Under the pieces are notes generated by a model. That model was not told the origin of the DNA. It made no database searches and saw nothing but the letters and a program-made list of their open reading frames with translations. Positions 43,085-52,420 of a DNA stretch of 64,000 nucleotides are shown one piece after another. The DNA comes from Alphaproteobacteria bacterium (GTDB lineage: Bacteria; Pseudomonadota; Alphaproteobacteria; UBA8366; GCA-2717185), in assembly GCA_040905865.1 (NCBI GenBank), contig JBBDQU010000053.1:1-64000 (forward strand). The letters run 5' to 3'. Position 1 is the first letter of the stretch; the number at the start of each line of letters is the position of its first letter. The translations under genes were made by a program, and so were the position numbers.

Positions 43085-43181
43085 CCGGTTTGAACGGCGA
43101 CGTAGCGCCGCCTGTTTCGTTCCTGACGAGGCACATCTTGTGCTATGTTCTGCCGCATATTGTAAATGCGGGGCTGATAGC

Positions 43182-43865
43182 ATGAAGGAATGCAGCAAAT
43201 CGATCATGCGGCGGCTGGCCGAACCCAATTTCATCAACCGGTATTTCCGGGGTGACGGTATAGATATCGGCGGCGGGCCGGACCCTCTGGCCTTGTATGT
43301 CGAACTGTTTCCGTTGATGCGCGGCGTGCGCGTGTGGGACCTGAAGGACGGCGACGGCCAGGCGCTGGAAGGGGTGGCCGATGCGCAATATGATTTTGTA
43401 CATTCAAGTCATTGTCTGGAACATCTGCGCGATCCCGAAGAAGGGTTGCGCAACTGGATGCGGGTGCTGAAGCCGGGCGGGCATCTGATCGGCACGGTAC
43501 CGGATGAAGACCTGTATGAGCAGGGCCAGTTTCCCAGTACCTTCAATAGCGACCATAAATGGACGTTTACCATCCACAAGACCGAATCCTGGAGCAACCG
43601 GTCGCGGAACCTGTTCGAACTGATTGCCTCGCTGGGCGCACAAGCGGATGTCCAGAAGGTACAATTGCTCAATTCGACCTATCGCTACGGACTGCCCCGG
43701 TTTGATCAGACGCTGACGCCCATTGCCGAATCCGGCATAGAGTTCGTGATCCGCAAACGGACCGAGGAAGAGATTGCCTTCGGCGGCCGCAGACCGATCC
43801 CGGGGACGGTGCCGGATGGCGCCTTTTACGTCCTGACTGGCATTCGCCCGCCAACGCGCGGCTGA
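43182..43865 (+). CDS. SAM-dependent methyltransferase, class I
   Basis: A 227-residue methyltransferase-type protein. GDGIDIGGGPDPL is the SAM-binding Gly motif; the segment VHSSHCLEHLRDPEEGLRNWMRVLKPGGHLI is the typical motif II-III area. It ends with a C-terminal extension (TYRYGLPRFDQTLTP). It resembles proteins found beside sugar or glycan genes; here it precedes a TPR-glycosyltransferase gene with four bases between, so it may modify a surface glycan. Substrate not determined. The start is ATG 43182. Confidence 0.75.
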   Translation: MKECSKSIMRRLAEPNFINRYFRGDGIDIGGGPDPLALYVELFPLMRGVRVWDLKDGDGQALEGVADAQYDFVHSSHCLEHLRDPEEGLRNWMRVLKPGGHLIGTVPDEDLYEQGQFPSTFNSDHKWTFTIHKTESWSNRSRNLFELIASLGAQADVQKVQLLNSTYRYGLPRFDQTLTPIAESGIEFVIRKRTEEEIAFGGRRPIPGTVPDGAFYVLTGIRPPTRG

Positions 43866-43869
43866 GTCC

Positions 43870-45411
43870 GTGACGGAATTCGACCGGGCGCTTGCGGAAC
43901 ACCGCGCCGGGCGGCTGGAGGCGGCGGCGGCCGGATACCGGCGTATCCTCGACCGAAATCCCGAACATCCCGACGCCTGCCACCTGCTGGGCCTTACCCT
44001 GCATCAGCGAGGCGAAAACGCGCTGGCGGCGGAATTGATAAAACAGGCATTGCGGCTGAACCCCGGAGTTGCGAATTACCACAACAGTCTGGGATTGGCG
44101 TTGCGCGGCCTTGGCGAACAGGAGGGTGCGTTGCGCGCGTTTGAGCGCGCCATCGCAATCGACCCCGACGACGCCGACGCACAGAATAATTACGGTCTGA
44201 CACTGGGCGACAGGCGTTGCTACGCGGAAGCGGTCGGACCGTTGCGTCGGGCCCTGGCGATCAGGCCCGACTATCCTGCCGCGCAAAACAACCTGGGCCG
44301 TATCCTGGTGTGGCTGGGTGAATATGACGAGGCGATCAGGCTGCTCAGGGCCGCCTGCGCCACGGAAGGCGCCAACCCGAACTACTGGAACAGCCTGGGC
44401 GTGGCGCTGCGCGAATCCGGCGATCCGGAAGCCGCACTAACGGCGTTCGAAAAGGCGCTGGCGCGCGATCCTTCGCTGATCGACGCACATGTCAATCGCG
44501 CCCATATCTGGCTGGCCGCCGGTGATTTTGCGCGTGGCTGGCGCGAACATGAATGGCGCCTGCGGCATCCGCGATTCAGACAGCGCATGGCGGACCGTTA
44601 CTGGACCGGCGGCGATATCGACGGCCGGACAATCCTGATTTGGGTCGAGCAGGGATTTGGCGATGCCATTCAGTTCATCCGCTACGCGCCGCAGGTGGCT
44701 GCGCGGGGCGCGCGGGTCATAGTCGAATGTCCGGACTCCCTGTCCGCGCTGTTTTCCGGCGTTGACGGCGTTTCGGCAACGGTTCGACCGGGCGACGCGG
44801 TAGCGTATGACGTTCACGCGCCGCTGATGAGCCTGCCGCTGTTGCTGGCGGAAGAACCGGAAGCAATGCCGTATCTCCGGGCGCCGTCGGTTTCGAAATC
44901 GGTCGACAGGGCCGTCCGCCGCATCGGCCTTGTCTGGGCGGGGAACCCCGATCACGCCAACGACCGGAACCGCAGCCATCCGCTGGCGGCCTTTGCGCCG
45001 CTGGTTCCGGCGGCCGGTTCGGATACGGAGTTCTTCGCCCTGCAGATGGGGGTCGCCGCGGATGACGACCCGCCGGACGGGATGATACTGCGGTGGCCGG
45101 ACCGACCGTTCCGCAATTTCTCGGAAACGGCGGCGGCGGTTGCGGCGCTGGATCTGGTGATAAGTGTCGATACCTCCGTTGCACACCTGGCCGGCGCAAT
45201 GGGGCGCGATGTATGGGTGGTCCTGCCGCCGAACCCGGACTGGCGCTGGGGTGGCGCGGGCGATACATCGCCATGGTATGGGAATATGCGCCTGTTGCGG
45301 CAGGAATGGGGCGAATCCCGTGATGCATTGTTCAGGCGGCTGGCGGAAGCGCTTGGAAATTGGCGGACTCCGGACCAAATTCAGGTGCACACGGCAAATG
45401 GGGAGGGGTAG
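43870..45411 (+). CDS. TPR protein with C-terminal GT9-like glycosyltransferase domain
   Basis: A 513-residue cytosolic protein. About six tetratricopeptide repeats occupy residues 1-215 (e.g. DACHLLGLTLHQRGENALAAELIKQALRLNP). The C-terminal half is a two-domain Rossmann arrangement: WVEQGFGDAIQFIRYAPQV, RIGLVWAGNPDHANDRNRS, and VISVDTSVAHLAGAMG near residue 440, the GT9/heptosyltransferase-like motif. Such TPR-GT9 fusions are common in this bacterial group and are thought to build surface glycans. The GTG start lies four bases after the methyltransferase stop, and ald follows three bases after its own stop, so transcription is coupled. Confidence 0.8.
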   Translation: MTEFDRALAEHRAGRLEAAAAGYRRILDRNPEHPDACHLLGLTLHQRGENALAAELIKQALRLNPGVANYHNSLGLALRGLGEQEGALRAFERAIAIDPDDADAQNNYGLTLGDRRCYAEAVGPLRRALAIRPDYPAAQNNLGRILVWLGEYDEAIRLLRAACATEGANPNYWNSLGVALRESGDPEAALTAFEKALARDPSLIDAHVNRAHIWLAAGDFARGWREHEWRLRHPRFRQRMADRYWTGGDIDGRTILIWVEQGFGDAIQFIRYAPQVAARGARVIVECPDSLSALFSGVDGVSATVRPGDAVAYDVHAPLMSLPLLLAEEPEAMPYLRAPSVSKSVDRAVRRIGLVWAGNPDHANDRNRSHPLAAFAPLVPAAGSDTEFFALQMGVAADDDPPDGMILRWPDRPFRNFSETAAAVAALDLVISVDTSVAHLAGAMGRDVWVVLPPNPDWRWGGAGDTSPWYGNMRLLRQEWGESRDALFRRLAEALGNWRTPDQIQVHTANGEG

Positions 45412-45414
45412 ATC

Positions 45415-46530
45415 ATGCGCGTCGGCGTTCCGAAGGAAATCAAGAAGCAGGAAGCCCGGGTCGGGCTGGTGCCGGGCAGCGTCCGGGAATTCGTTCATCA
45501 CGGGCATGACGTTATCGTGGAAACACAGGCTGGAAGCGGCATCGGTTTCAGCGATGAAATCTATCGGGCGGCCGGGGCTACGGTGGTGGATACGGCGGCG
45601 GAAGTGTTCGCGACCGTTGACATGCTGGTCAAGGTCAAGGAACCGCAGCCCGAAGAAATCGCCATGCTGCGGGACGGACAGGTGCTGTTCACCTACCTGC
45701 ATCTTGCGGCGGACAAGGCTTTGACAGAAGGCATGTTGAATTCCGGCTGTATCGGCATCGCCTACGAAACGGTGACGAACCGGCATGGTCACCTGCCGTT
45801 GCTCGCGCCGATGAGCGAAGTCGCGGGCCGCATGTCGATCCAGGTGGGCGCCCATAATCTGGAGCGCCGGCAGGGCGGGGGCGGGATCCTGCTGGGCGGC
45901 GTGCCCGGTGTCGCGGCGGCCAAGGTACTGATTATCGGCGGCGGCGTATCCGGCATCAATGCCGCGCGCATGGCAATGGGCATGGAAGCGAAGGTCACGG
46001 TGCTGGACAAGTCGCTGGAACGGCTGGCGGAACTCGACATGCGCTTCGGCGGGCAGCTCAACACGCAGTATTCAACCGTGGACGCCATTGAATCCCATGT
46101 GATGGATGCGGACCTGGTTATCGGGGCGGTCCTTGTACCGGGCGCGGCGGCGCCGAAACTGGTGACCGAGGACATGGTGCGCGCTATGCGGCCCGGCTCG
46201 GTGATGGTCGATATCGCCATCGACCAGGGCGGCTGTTTCGCGACGTCGCGCCCGACGTCGCATGACGCGCCCACCTTTCTGGTGCATGACGTGGTGCATT
46301 ACTGCGTCACCAACATGCCCGGTGCGGTGGCGCGTACCTCGACCTTTGCGCTCAATAACGCAACCCTGCCCTTTGCCCTGGAAATCGCGGAACGGGGATA
46401 CCGGGACGCGATGCGGCGCGATCCCCATCTGCGCAACGGGTTGAACATTCACCGCGGGGCGGTCACCTATGAGGCTGTCGCCCGTGACCTTGGCCTGAAA
46501 TATGTCGCTGCGGAGACGGCGCTGGGTTAA
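45415..46530 (+). CDS. ald: Alanine dehydrogenase
   Basis: A 371-residue NAD-dependent enzyme catalysing L-alanine to pyruvate and ammonium. The N-terminus RVGVPKEIKKQEARVGLVPGSVREF and the pyruvate-pocket Lys/Arg region are intact. The catalytic His lies in FTYLHLAADKALTE. The NAD loop is VLIIGGGVSGINAARMAMGM; RPGSVMVDIAIDQGGCF and FALNNATLPFAL complete the pattern. Length is typical. It begins three bases after the TPR-GT9 gene and is followed by a small ABM-domain gene at 46613. It supports alanine as nitrogen or carbon source. Confidence 0.93.
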   Translation: MRVGVPKEIKKQEARVGLVPGSVREFVHHGHDVIVETQAGSGIGFSDEIYRAAGATVVDTAAEVFATVDMLVKVKEPQPEEIAMLRDGQVLFTYLHLAADKALTEGMLNSGCIGIAYETVTNRHGHLPLLAPMSEVAGRMSIQVGAHNLERRQGGGGILLGGVPGVAAAKVLIIGGGVSGINAARMAMGMEAKVTVLDKSLERLAELDMRFGGQLNTQYSTVDAIESHVMDADLVIGAVLVPGAAAPKLVTEDMVRAMRPGSVMVDIAIDQGGCFATSRPTSHDAPTFLVHDVVHYCVTNMPGAVARTSTFALNNATLPFALEIAERGYRDAMRRDPHLRNGLNIHRGAVTYEAVARDLGLKYVAAETALG

Positions 46531-46612
46531 GCGGCGCATGTCAGGATACTTGCAAACCCGCTACCGGTCTGAATGATGGGCGGCAGACAGAACATCATAA
46601 GAGAGACACGGT

Positions 46613-46909
46613 ATGAGCAGGGTAGCACTGGTTCCGAAATTTGAAATCAAGCCGGGCAGGATGGATGAATTCATGGCGATCATCCTGGAGCAGGCCAAAA
46701 ACAGCCTGGAAAAAGAGCCGGGATGCCTGCATTTTGACGTGCTGCGCCGGGACGAGGAGCCCGGAAAGGTCCTGCTGTATGAAATCTACACGGATGCGGC
46801 GGCGGTGAAGGCGCACCGGGAGTACCCGCATTACCTTGAATTTCGCAAGGCGATTGCCGATCTGATTGTCGGTAGCGTCGTGGAGCTCTGGACCCTTGAA
46901 AACGAGTAG
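46613..46909 (+). CDS. Antibiotic-biosynthesis-monooxygenase (ABM)-domain protein
   Basis: A 98-residue dimeric alpha-beta barrel protein. VALVPKFEIKPGRMDEFMAII, EPGCLHFDVLR and VLLYEIYTDAAAVKAHREYPHYLEF are the family motifs (Glu-Pro-Gly-C, Glu-Ile-Tyr, His-Arg). ABM proteins include quinol monooxygenase (YgiN) and small hydrolases or monooxygenases. The short length is typical. It follows ald by 82 bases, and the lipoprotein gene starts four bases after its stop. Confidence 0.8.
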   Translation: MSRVALVPKFEIKPGRMDEFMAIILEQAKNSLEKEPGCLHFDVLRRDEEPGKVLLYEIYTDAAAVKAHREYPHYLEFRKAIADLIVGSVVELWTLENE

Positions 46910-46913
46910 ACTG

Positions 46914-47156
46914 ATGGTTTTCCGGTTGTTATTGACGTTTCCGCTACTGGCTGTGCCCGCTGCCTGTTCGACGCAACAGGGCGACAAGACGGGCGTCGTC
47001 ATTCAGCACAGCGCCGCGCATGCCGGTGGGGCGCAATGGCAGGCGGACCGGCATTGCGCCCAGTTCGGCAGGAAGGCTGTGCTGGCGCAGAAGGCGCCAA
47101 AACAGTCGGACTATCTGGTCGAAACCAATGTCAGCCTTTTCGACTGCGTGAACTGA
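46914..47156 (+). CDS. Small lipoprotein of unknown function
   Basis: An 80-residue exported protein. The signal peptide ends in the lipobox VPAAC with the Cys at about residue 18. The mature part contains Cys in HCAQFGRK and FDCVN, possibly paired. No family recognised. The ATG at 46914 starts four bases after the ABM-domain gene stop, so they may be translated together. The frame continues upstream without a better start. Confidence 0.6.
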   Translation: MVFRLLLTFPLLAVPAACSTQQGDKTGVVIQHSAAHAGGAQWQADRHCAQFGRKAVLAQKAPKQSDYLVETNVSLFDCVN

Positions 47157-47163
47157 ACCCGGC

Positions 47164-47751
47164 CTATTCGGCTGCCGCGGGTAACCCTGTCCACTCGGAG
47201 GTGAATACCATCGGATCCGGGCGCGGTTTCACACTTTGCGGCGTGCGCGGCGTGCCGATATACAGGAATCCTATGATTTCGTCCCGGTCGCCCAGATTGA
47301 AGGCGCGCTTGACGATCGGATCCCGGGCGTTTTTGCCGGTCGCGAGGAACGCGCCGAATCCGCCGGCATGGGCGGCATTCAGGATATTCTGCGTGGCGGC
47401 GCCAGTCGCGACTATCTGTTCGACTGGAGGCACATTGGGGTTCGCATCGGAAATTTTGGCGCAGATCACGATGGCGACCGGCGCGTAACTCGGCCTCAGG
47501 CGTTCCTTTTCCACCGCATCCGCCGGTGCGGCGGGGTCGCGCGCCAGTAACGCCTGGACGAAAAGTTCCCCGAGACGCGCCCGTGCCGACCCGCGAACGA
47601 TGTGGAAGCGCCAGGGCTGGATCGCGCCATGATCCGGCGCCCGCATGCCCGCAGCGAGGAATTCGTGCAGTTGCGCATCATCCGGTCCGGGCTCCGTCAG
47701 CAGTTTGGGCGGAATGGATGTCCGGGTCATCAGCGCTTCAATTGTGTTCAT
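47164..47751 (-). CDS. Nitroreductase-family FMN protein
   Basis: A 195-residue protein of the nitroreductase fold (YdjA-like). TRTSIPPKLLTEPGPDD, AAGMRAPDHGAIQPWRFHIV, ATGAATQNILNAAHAGGFGAFLATG and the closing FLYIGTP match the family's FMN-binding motifs. These enzymes reduce nitro groups, quinones or act in cofactor work. Its convergent partner is the small lipoprotein gene, seven bases away. Start is ATG 47751; another ATG lies two codons earlier. Divergent-side neighbour is the rhomboid gene, same strand. Confidence 0.85.
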   Translation of the reverse strand: MNTIEALMTRTSIPPKLLTEPGPDDAQLHEFLAAGMRAPDHGAIQPWRFHIVRGSARARLGELFVQALLARDPAAPADAVEKERLRPSYAPVAIVICAKISDANPNVPPVEQIVATGAATQNILNAAHAGGFGAFLATGKNARDPIVKRAFNLGDRDEIIGFLYIGTPRTPQSVKPRPDPMVFTSEWTGLPAAAE

Positions 47752-47807
47752 CGGCATGTCTCCTTCACGCGTCGCTCGCGTCTGGCCTCACTATATATGC
47801 CGAATGG

Positions 47808-48509
47808 TCAGGTGCGCCAATTCGCATGTGTTGGTCTGGCAAACAGTGTAATGAGCGCAAATCCGGCGACAAAGCCGCCGAGATGGGCCTCCCAGGCGAT
47901 TTCCGCGTCGATTCCGAAAACAGCGCCGCCAATGATTCCAAAGACAAAATTCAGGACCAGCCACACAACCACGAAGGCAAGCGCCGTACCCCGGTTGCGG
48001 AAAGGCATGTCATACGTGTCGGACCGGTTCAGGCTGATCCGGCCGACGGCGCCGACCATTCCGGAAATGGCCCCTGACGCGCCGAGCAGCGGGTCCGTCG
48101 AGGCCGGATGCATGTACAGCCAGAATGCCGCCCCGGCGACGCCGCAAACGGCATACAGCAGCACGAATGACAGTGCGGTCATGCGGCGCGCAACAACGGT
48201 GCCGAATGCCAGCAGCATGGCCATGTTTATAAGCAGATGCGTCAGGCCGCCATGCAGGAACATATAGGTTATCGGCGCTGCGACATAGGCAAGCGGGTCA
48301 AGCCGCCAGACGCCGGGAAAGGTGTAACGCGCGGACAGAAAGGCGAACCGGTCGATCATCTCATAAAGCAGCATGTCGGGCAGGGCGACCATCAATACCT
48401 GCACGAGAACACAGGATGCGACGAGCCAGCGAACCACCGGGGCCGTATTCAGAATCGGCGCCTTCGGATTGAATACAGGTGGTTGCAGCGTGTGCCCTCC
48501 AGGCGTCAT
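47808..48509 (-). CDS. Rhomboid-family intramembrane serine protease
   Basis: A 233-residue integral membrane protein with six helices. The catalytic Ser lies in LLGASGAISGMVG (GxSG motif), and the His in WEAHLGGFVAGF, the GxxxxH dyad. The amphipathic loop and THLLINMAMLLAFG follow the family. Rhomboids cleave membrane proteins within helices. Start at ATG 48509 was chosen because the frame continues 1.7 kb upstream only as the shadow of the neighbouring divergent acyl-CoA synthetase gene. The two are divergent and share 93 bases. Confidence 0.85.
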   Translation of the reverse strand: MTPGGHTLQPPVFNPKAPILNTAPVVRWLVASCVLVQVLMVALPDMLLYEMIDRFAFLSARYTFPGVWRLDPLAYVAAPITYMFLHGGLTHLLINMAMLLAFGTVVARRMTALSFVLLYAVCGVAGAAFWLYMHPASTDPLLGASGAISGMVGAVGRISLNRSDTYDMPFRNRGTALAFVVVWLVLNFVFGIIGGAVFGIDAEIAWEAHLGGFVAGFALITLFARPTHANWRT

Positions 48510-48602
48510 GAAAACCGGGCCCTTCAGGGTGGGCAAGGCGGACCTTGCCACGGCGGTTCCCTGTCGGCAAGATTCACATATCCGGATACATGGGGAGTAT
48601 TG

Positions 48603-50120
48603 ATGAATATTGCCAATCATCTGGTCCGCGCGGGCGCGGCGCGCGGCGAGCGGCCCGCCGTCGCGACTGGCGGAACGGTACTGCTGACCTATGCTCAGCT
48701 TGCGGACCGGGCGGCCCGCCTTGCCGGCGCCCTGCGCGGCGCTTATGGCCTGAAGGCGGGAGACCGGGTCGTGCTGGCCATGAAGAACTGCCCCGAATAC
48801 ATGGAAGTGATGTATGGCTGCTGGCATGCCGGCCTGATCGCCGTGCCGACCAACGCCAAGCTGCACAGCCGGGAATTCGCCTATATCATGGCCAATAGCG
48901 GGGCGCGCCTGTGCTTCGCGACGAGCGACCTGGTCGACGTGTTGGCGTCCGTCATGACGCCGCCGATGGAGCGGATCGTCGAAGTAGGCGGCGAGGAATT
49001 CAGGCGCATACAATCGTCGGCAGCGATCCCCTGTGTGACGCGTGCCCCGCGGGATGGCGCATGGCTGTTCTATACCAGTGGGACGACAGGGCGACCGAAA
49101 GGGGCGGAGTTGAGCCACCGCAACCTGCTGGCGGCGATATTCTGTTACTTTGCCGATATGGATCAGGGGGAGCCCTGGGACGCGATCCTGCATGCGGCGC
49201 CGATCAGTCACGGTTCGGGCCTGTATGGCCTGGCGCATGTGACCCAGGCCTCCTGTCATGTCCTGCCCGAAAGCGGCGGGTTCGACCCGGCGGAAATCTA
49301 CCGGATCATCGGGCAGTGGCCGGGGCTGGTTTTCTTCGCGGCGCCAACGATGCTGAAGCGGCTGGTCGATCATTCCGAGGATTTGGATACGGCGAACCTG
49401 AAACAGATCCATTATGGCGGCGGACCGATGTATGTCGCCGACTGCCGCGCCGGGCTGGAGCGGTTCGGCCCCAGGCTGGCGCAGCTGTACGGGCAGGGGG
49501 AAAGCCCGATGACCATCACGGCGCTGACCCGCCAGATGCATGCGGACAATACCCATCCGCGCTGGCTGGAGCGCCTGGGCTCCGTCGGCACGGCGCAGAG
49601 TATCGTGGAGGTGCGTGTCGCGGATGATGACGACAATTTTCTTCCCGCTGGCGAAACCGGCGAAATCCTCGTGCGTGGCGATGCGGTCATGAACGGCTAC
49701 TGGGACAACCCCGAAGCGACGGCGGCGGCGCTGAAGGGCGGCTGGCTGCATACCGGGGACATGGGCGCCTTTGACGCGGACGGGTTTTTGACCCTGAAGG
49801 ACCGGTCGAAGGATATGATCATATCCGGCGGCACCAATATCTACCCCCGGGAAATCGAGGAAGTGCTGCTGCGCCATCCGGATGTAACGGAAGTATCCGT
49901 TATCGGCCGCGACGACCCCGATTGGGGCGAAATCGTGGTCGCTTATGTGGTCGCGGCGGAACAGGGTGTGGCGCCTGCCGCGCTGGATGCCTTCTGCCTG
50001 GAAAATATCGCCCGTTTCAAGCGGCCGAAGGACTACCGCTTCGTAACGGAACTGCCGAAGAACAATTACGGCAAGGTCCTGAAAACGGCGCTGCGTGAAA
50101 TGGACGGTGCGGAAATCTAA
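48603..50120 (+). CDS. Acyl-CoA synthetase / AMP-dependent ligase
   Basis: A 505-residue ANL-family enzyme. LFYTSGTTGRPKGAELSHRNL is the P-loop, LYGQGESPMTITA the second motif, YWDNPEATAAALKGGWLHTGD with its Asp the adenylation hinge, and FKRPKDYRFVTELPKNNYGKVLK ends with the catalytic Lys. It activates a carboxylic acid as acyl-AMP and then makes a thioester. The exact acid is unknown (long-chain or aromatic are possible). Length is typical. The gene ends with a four-base overlap to the convergent desuccinylase-like gene. Its ribosome site GGGGAG lies before ATG 48603. Confidence 0.88.
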   Translation: MNIANHLVRAGAARGERPAVATGGTVLLTYAQLADRAARLAGALRGAYGLKAGDRVVLAMKNCPEYMEVMYGCWHAGLIAVPTNAKLHSREFAYIMANSGARLCFATSDLVDVLASVMTPPMERIVEVGGEEFRRIQSSAAIPCVTRAPRDGAWLFYTSGTTGRPKGAELSHRNLLAAIFCYFADMDQGEPWDAILHAAPISHGSGLYGLAHVTQASCHVLPESGGFDPAEIYRIIGQWPGLVFFAAPTMLKRLVDHSEDLDTANLKQIHYGGGPMYVADCRAGLERFGPRLAQLYGQGESPMTITALTRQMHADNTHPRWLERLGSVGTAQSIVEVRVADDDDNFLPAGETGEILVRGDAVMNGYWDNPEATAAALKGGWLHTGDMGAFDADGFLTLKDRSKDMIISGGTNIYPREIEEVLLRHPDVTEVSVIGRDDPDWGEIVVAYVVAAEQGVAPAALDAFCLENIARFKRPKDYRFVTELPKNNYGKVLKTALREMDGAEI

Positions 50121-51070
50121 TTCGGCGCGGAAACAAGGCGGCCTAATCTGACGGCGGTCTGTCCGGGGTAGAGTCGCAGCGAGGGCATGATCAGAACGCA
50201 CTGGTCATAGGGCGTGCGGATGGCCGTTTCGCCGTCATACGCGATGACCGATCCTGCCTGTGCTATGACCTCCGCGCCCGTATAGGGGCGGACAAACCGG
50301 AAGTCATTCGATTTCGCCGTCACCGCATCGGTGACCTCGATGAATTTCTGCGCCGGCGGGGTAACGGAAACGCCGTGTTCTTCGGCGAATTGCGGGTCGA
50401 TGACCTCAAGGTAACGCAGGAAGCGCAACGTCGTTTCCAGCGATACCGCCGCGCTGGCGGCTTCCCAGTGCTGGCCGCATTCGACCAGCAGGGCGCTGCG
50501 GGGGCTGGTCGGGTCGCCGAAATTGCCGTAGTCGCGCAACCGGCGGCCAGCGGCATGGCCGCTATCGGCAACGACATACGTCGGTACGCCGACGCCGGCG
50601 GCGAGCAACCTGCCTTTTTCCAGGGGTCCCGCCAGCATCAGCGGCGGGCTTGGCTGCTGCATCGAGTGGAGGTCGAGGAGGAAATCGACCGTGTCGATAA
50701 ACGGCCGGTAAATACGGGCGCGGGAAAGTTCGGAGGAATGGCGGGGGCCGTCCAGGACTTCCGGCGACCAGAGTCGGTTGAAATCCTCGTTCACGTAACG
50801 CGAGGCGGTCGGCCGCGCCGGGTTGAACCGCAGATACGCGTCGACATTGGCGAATCCGAGGGTCAGCCTGCCGCGTATCGGCCGCAGGTCTTGCCGGAAC
50901 AGACGATCCAGGGTAATCGCGCCGCAAATTTCATTGCCATGGGTTACGGCGTTGACCATGACATGCGGGCCGGGCGCGCCGCTGTCAAAGGTGGTGACAT
51001 AGGGTATGCCGGTATTGCCCTTGGCGTAGGCGCTGATATCCGGCGCTTCCAGTTCGATACGAAACGTCAT
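50117..51070 (-). CDS. Succinylglutamate desuccinylase / aspartoacylase family protein
   Basis: A 317-residue zinc-dependent deacylase-like protein. Zinc motif NAVTHGNEICGAITLD supplies His and Glu; the later LLDLHSMQQPSPP supplies a second His, and LLVECGQHWE is a further family motif. Family members cleave N-acyl amino acids (aspartoacylase, AstE) or related amides. Gene neighbours (argE six bases upstream on the same strand, N-formylglutamate amidohydrolase divergent) suggest amino-acid deacylation. The substrate is not shown by the sequence. Confidence 0.78.
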   Translation of the reverse strand: MTFRIELEAPDISAYAKGNTGIPYVTTFDSGAPGPHVMVNAVTHGNEICGAITLDRLFRQDLRPIRGRLTLGFANVDAYLRFNPARPTASRYVNEDFNRLWSPEVLDGPRHSSELSRARIYRPFIDTVDFLLDLHSMQQPSPPLMLAGPLEKGRLLAAGVGVPTYVVADSGHAAGRRLRDYGNFGDPTSPRSALLVECGQHWEAASAAVSLETTLRFLRYLEVIDPQFAEEHGVSVTPPAQKFIEVTDAVTAKSNDFRFVRPYTGAEVIAQAGSVIAYDGETAIRTPYDQCVLIMPSLRLYPGQTAVRLGRLVSAPN

Positions 51071-51076
51071 TGTTCT

Positions 51077-52261
51077 TTACGCTACCTTCGAATCCAGCCG
51101 GTCGATGAGCCGCTTCATGAATGTCTCGCAAAGGACCACCTGTTCGTGCTCGATATATTCGTCCGGCCGGTGGGCCTGGCTGATGCTGCCGGGCCCGCAG
51201 ATCACGGTCGGTATTCCGGCATGTCTGCTGAAAAGCCCGGCTTCGGTGCCGAAGGCGACCTTGCCGTGATCGTTTCGCTCGGCAATCGATTTCACAAAGG
51301 TGACGACATCTTCGTCCTCGCGGGCATCGAGCGACGGGATCGTGCTCAATGCCTCGAAACTGAAGCCGGTCCCCGGATCGATCGCCTGCATCTCGGGTTC
51401 CAGGGTTTCCGAGATATAGGTTTTCAGTTCGGCGAACAGGGCATCCGGATCGTCGGCGGGGAGATGGCGGAATTCGAAATCGAAACTGCATTCCTTCGGT
51501 ACGATGTTCAGCGCCGTGCCGCCGTTCATGACGCCTGTATGGACGGTTGTGTGCCGGATATCGAAATCATCGTCGAAGGGGCCTTTCGACGCGATCCGCC
51601 GCGCCATGCCTTTCAGGTAGGCAACCGCCTCGGCCGCATATTCGACGGCGTTCACGGCGTTCGGCGCCAGCGAGGAATGGCTTTCCACGCCGCGGACATG
51701 GGCGCGAAACGCCTTTTTGCCCTTGTGCGCGATGACAACCTTCATCTCGGTCGGTTCGCCGACGATGCACATCGCCGGCTTGACAGGCATGTCGCGCAGC
51801 ATTTCAACGAGGCGGCGGACGCCAACGCAGCCGATTTCCTCATCGTAGGAGAATGCCAGATGAATCGGTGTTTCCAGCTTGCGGGCGATGATTTCCGGCG
51901 CGAAGGCGAGGACCACGGCAATGAAGCTTTTCATGTCGCTGGTCCCGCGGCCGAACAGTTTTCCCGCATGACTTAGAACGGTAAAAGGATCGGTGGTCCA
52001 GGCCTGGCCATCGACCGGCACGACATCGGTATGGCCGGACAGCATGATGCCGGACCGGTCCTGGGGCCCGAGCGTCGCGTAGAGGTTCGCCTTGCGGTTT
52101 TCCGCGTCAAAGACGAGCAGGCTCTCGACCCCAAGGTCCTTAAGGTAGCCTTTGACAAAATCGATCAGTTCAAGATTGGACTCTCGGCTGGTGGTATCGA
52201 AACTGACGAGCTTTTCGATCAGTGCGAGGCTGGCCGGTGAGGCGACCGTCTGCTGCGCCAT
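51077..52261 (-). CDS. argE: Acetylornithine deacetylase
   Basis: A 394-residue M20 peptidase-family enzyme. SGHTDVVPVDGQAWTTDPF holds the first metal His and Asp, LFGRGTSDMKSFIAV the bridging Asp, SYDEEIGCVGVRRL the catalytic Glu pair, and GPGSISQAHRPDEYIEHEQV the last His. The family removes acetyl from N-acetylornithine in arginine synthesis; some members are N-acyl-amino-acid or N-formyl amide deacylases. It is upstream of the desuccinylase-like gene by six bases, so they are co-transcribed. I start at ATG 52261; the longer frame has no family match. Confidence 0.88.
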   Translation of the reverse strand: MAQQTVASPASLALIEKLVSFDTTSRESNLELIDFVKGYLKDLGVESLLVFDAENRKANLYATLGPQDRSGIMLSGHTDVVPVDGQAWTTDPFTVLSHAGKLFGRGTSDMKSFIAVVLAFAPEIIARKLETPIHLAFSYDEEIGCVGVRRLVEMLRDMPVKPAMCIVGEPTEMKVVIAHKGKKAFRAHVRGVESHSSLAPNAVNAVEYAAEAVAYLKGMARRIASKGPFDDDFDIRHTTVHTGVMNGGTALNIVPKECSFDFEFRHLPADDPDALFAELKTYISETLEPEMQAIDPGTGFSFEALSTIPSLDAREDEDVVTFVKSIAERNDHGKVAFGTEAGLFSRHAGIPTVICGPGSISQAHRPDEYIEHEQVVLCETFMKRLIDRLDSKVA

Positions 52262-52420
52262 ATGTGCGTATCCCTTTAATGCTCCGATGATCAGTATAGC
52301 CGCCTGATGCCGGATCGCCAGCACCGGAGAACATGGAAACAGCCAATTGCAGTGGTTGCACGTCCCGCGGCCATCATACATTCTGATGGCCTGCGATTCG
52401 GACAACAGCGAAGGCCGCGT

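Noticed and set aside
48510-50201. Upstream extension of the rhomboid frame to about 797 residues
   Set aside because: The extra part is antisense to the acyl-CoA synthetase gene, and family similarity begins at ATG 48509.
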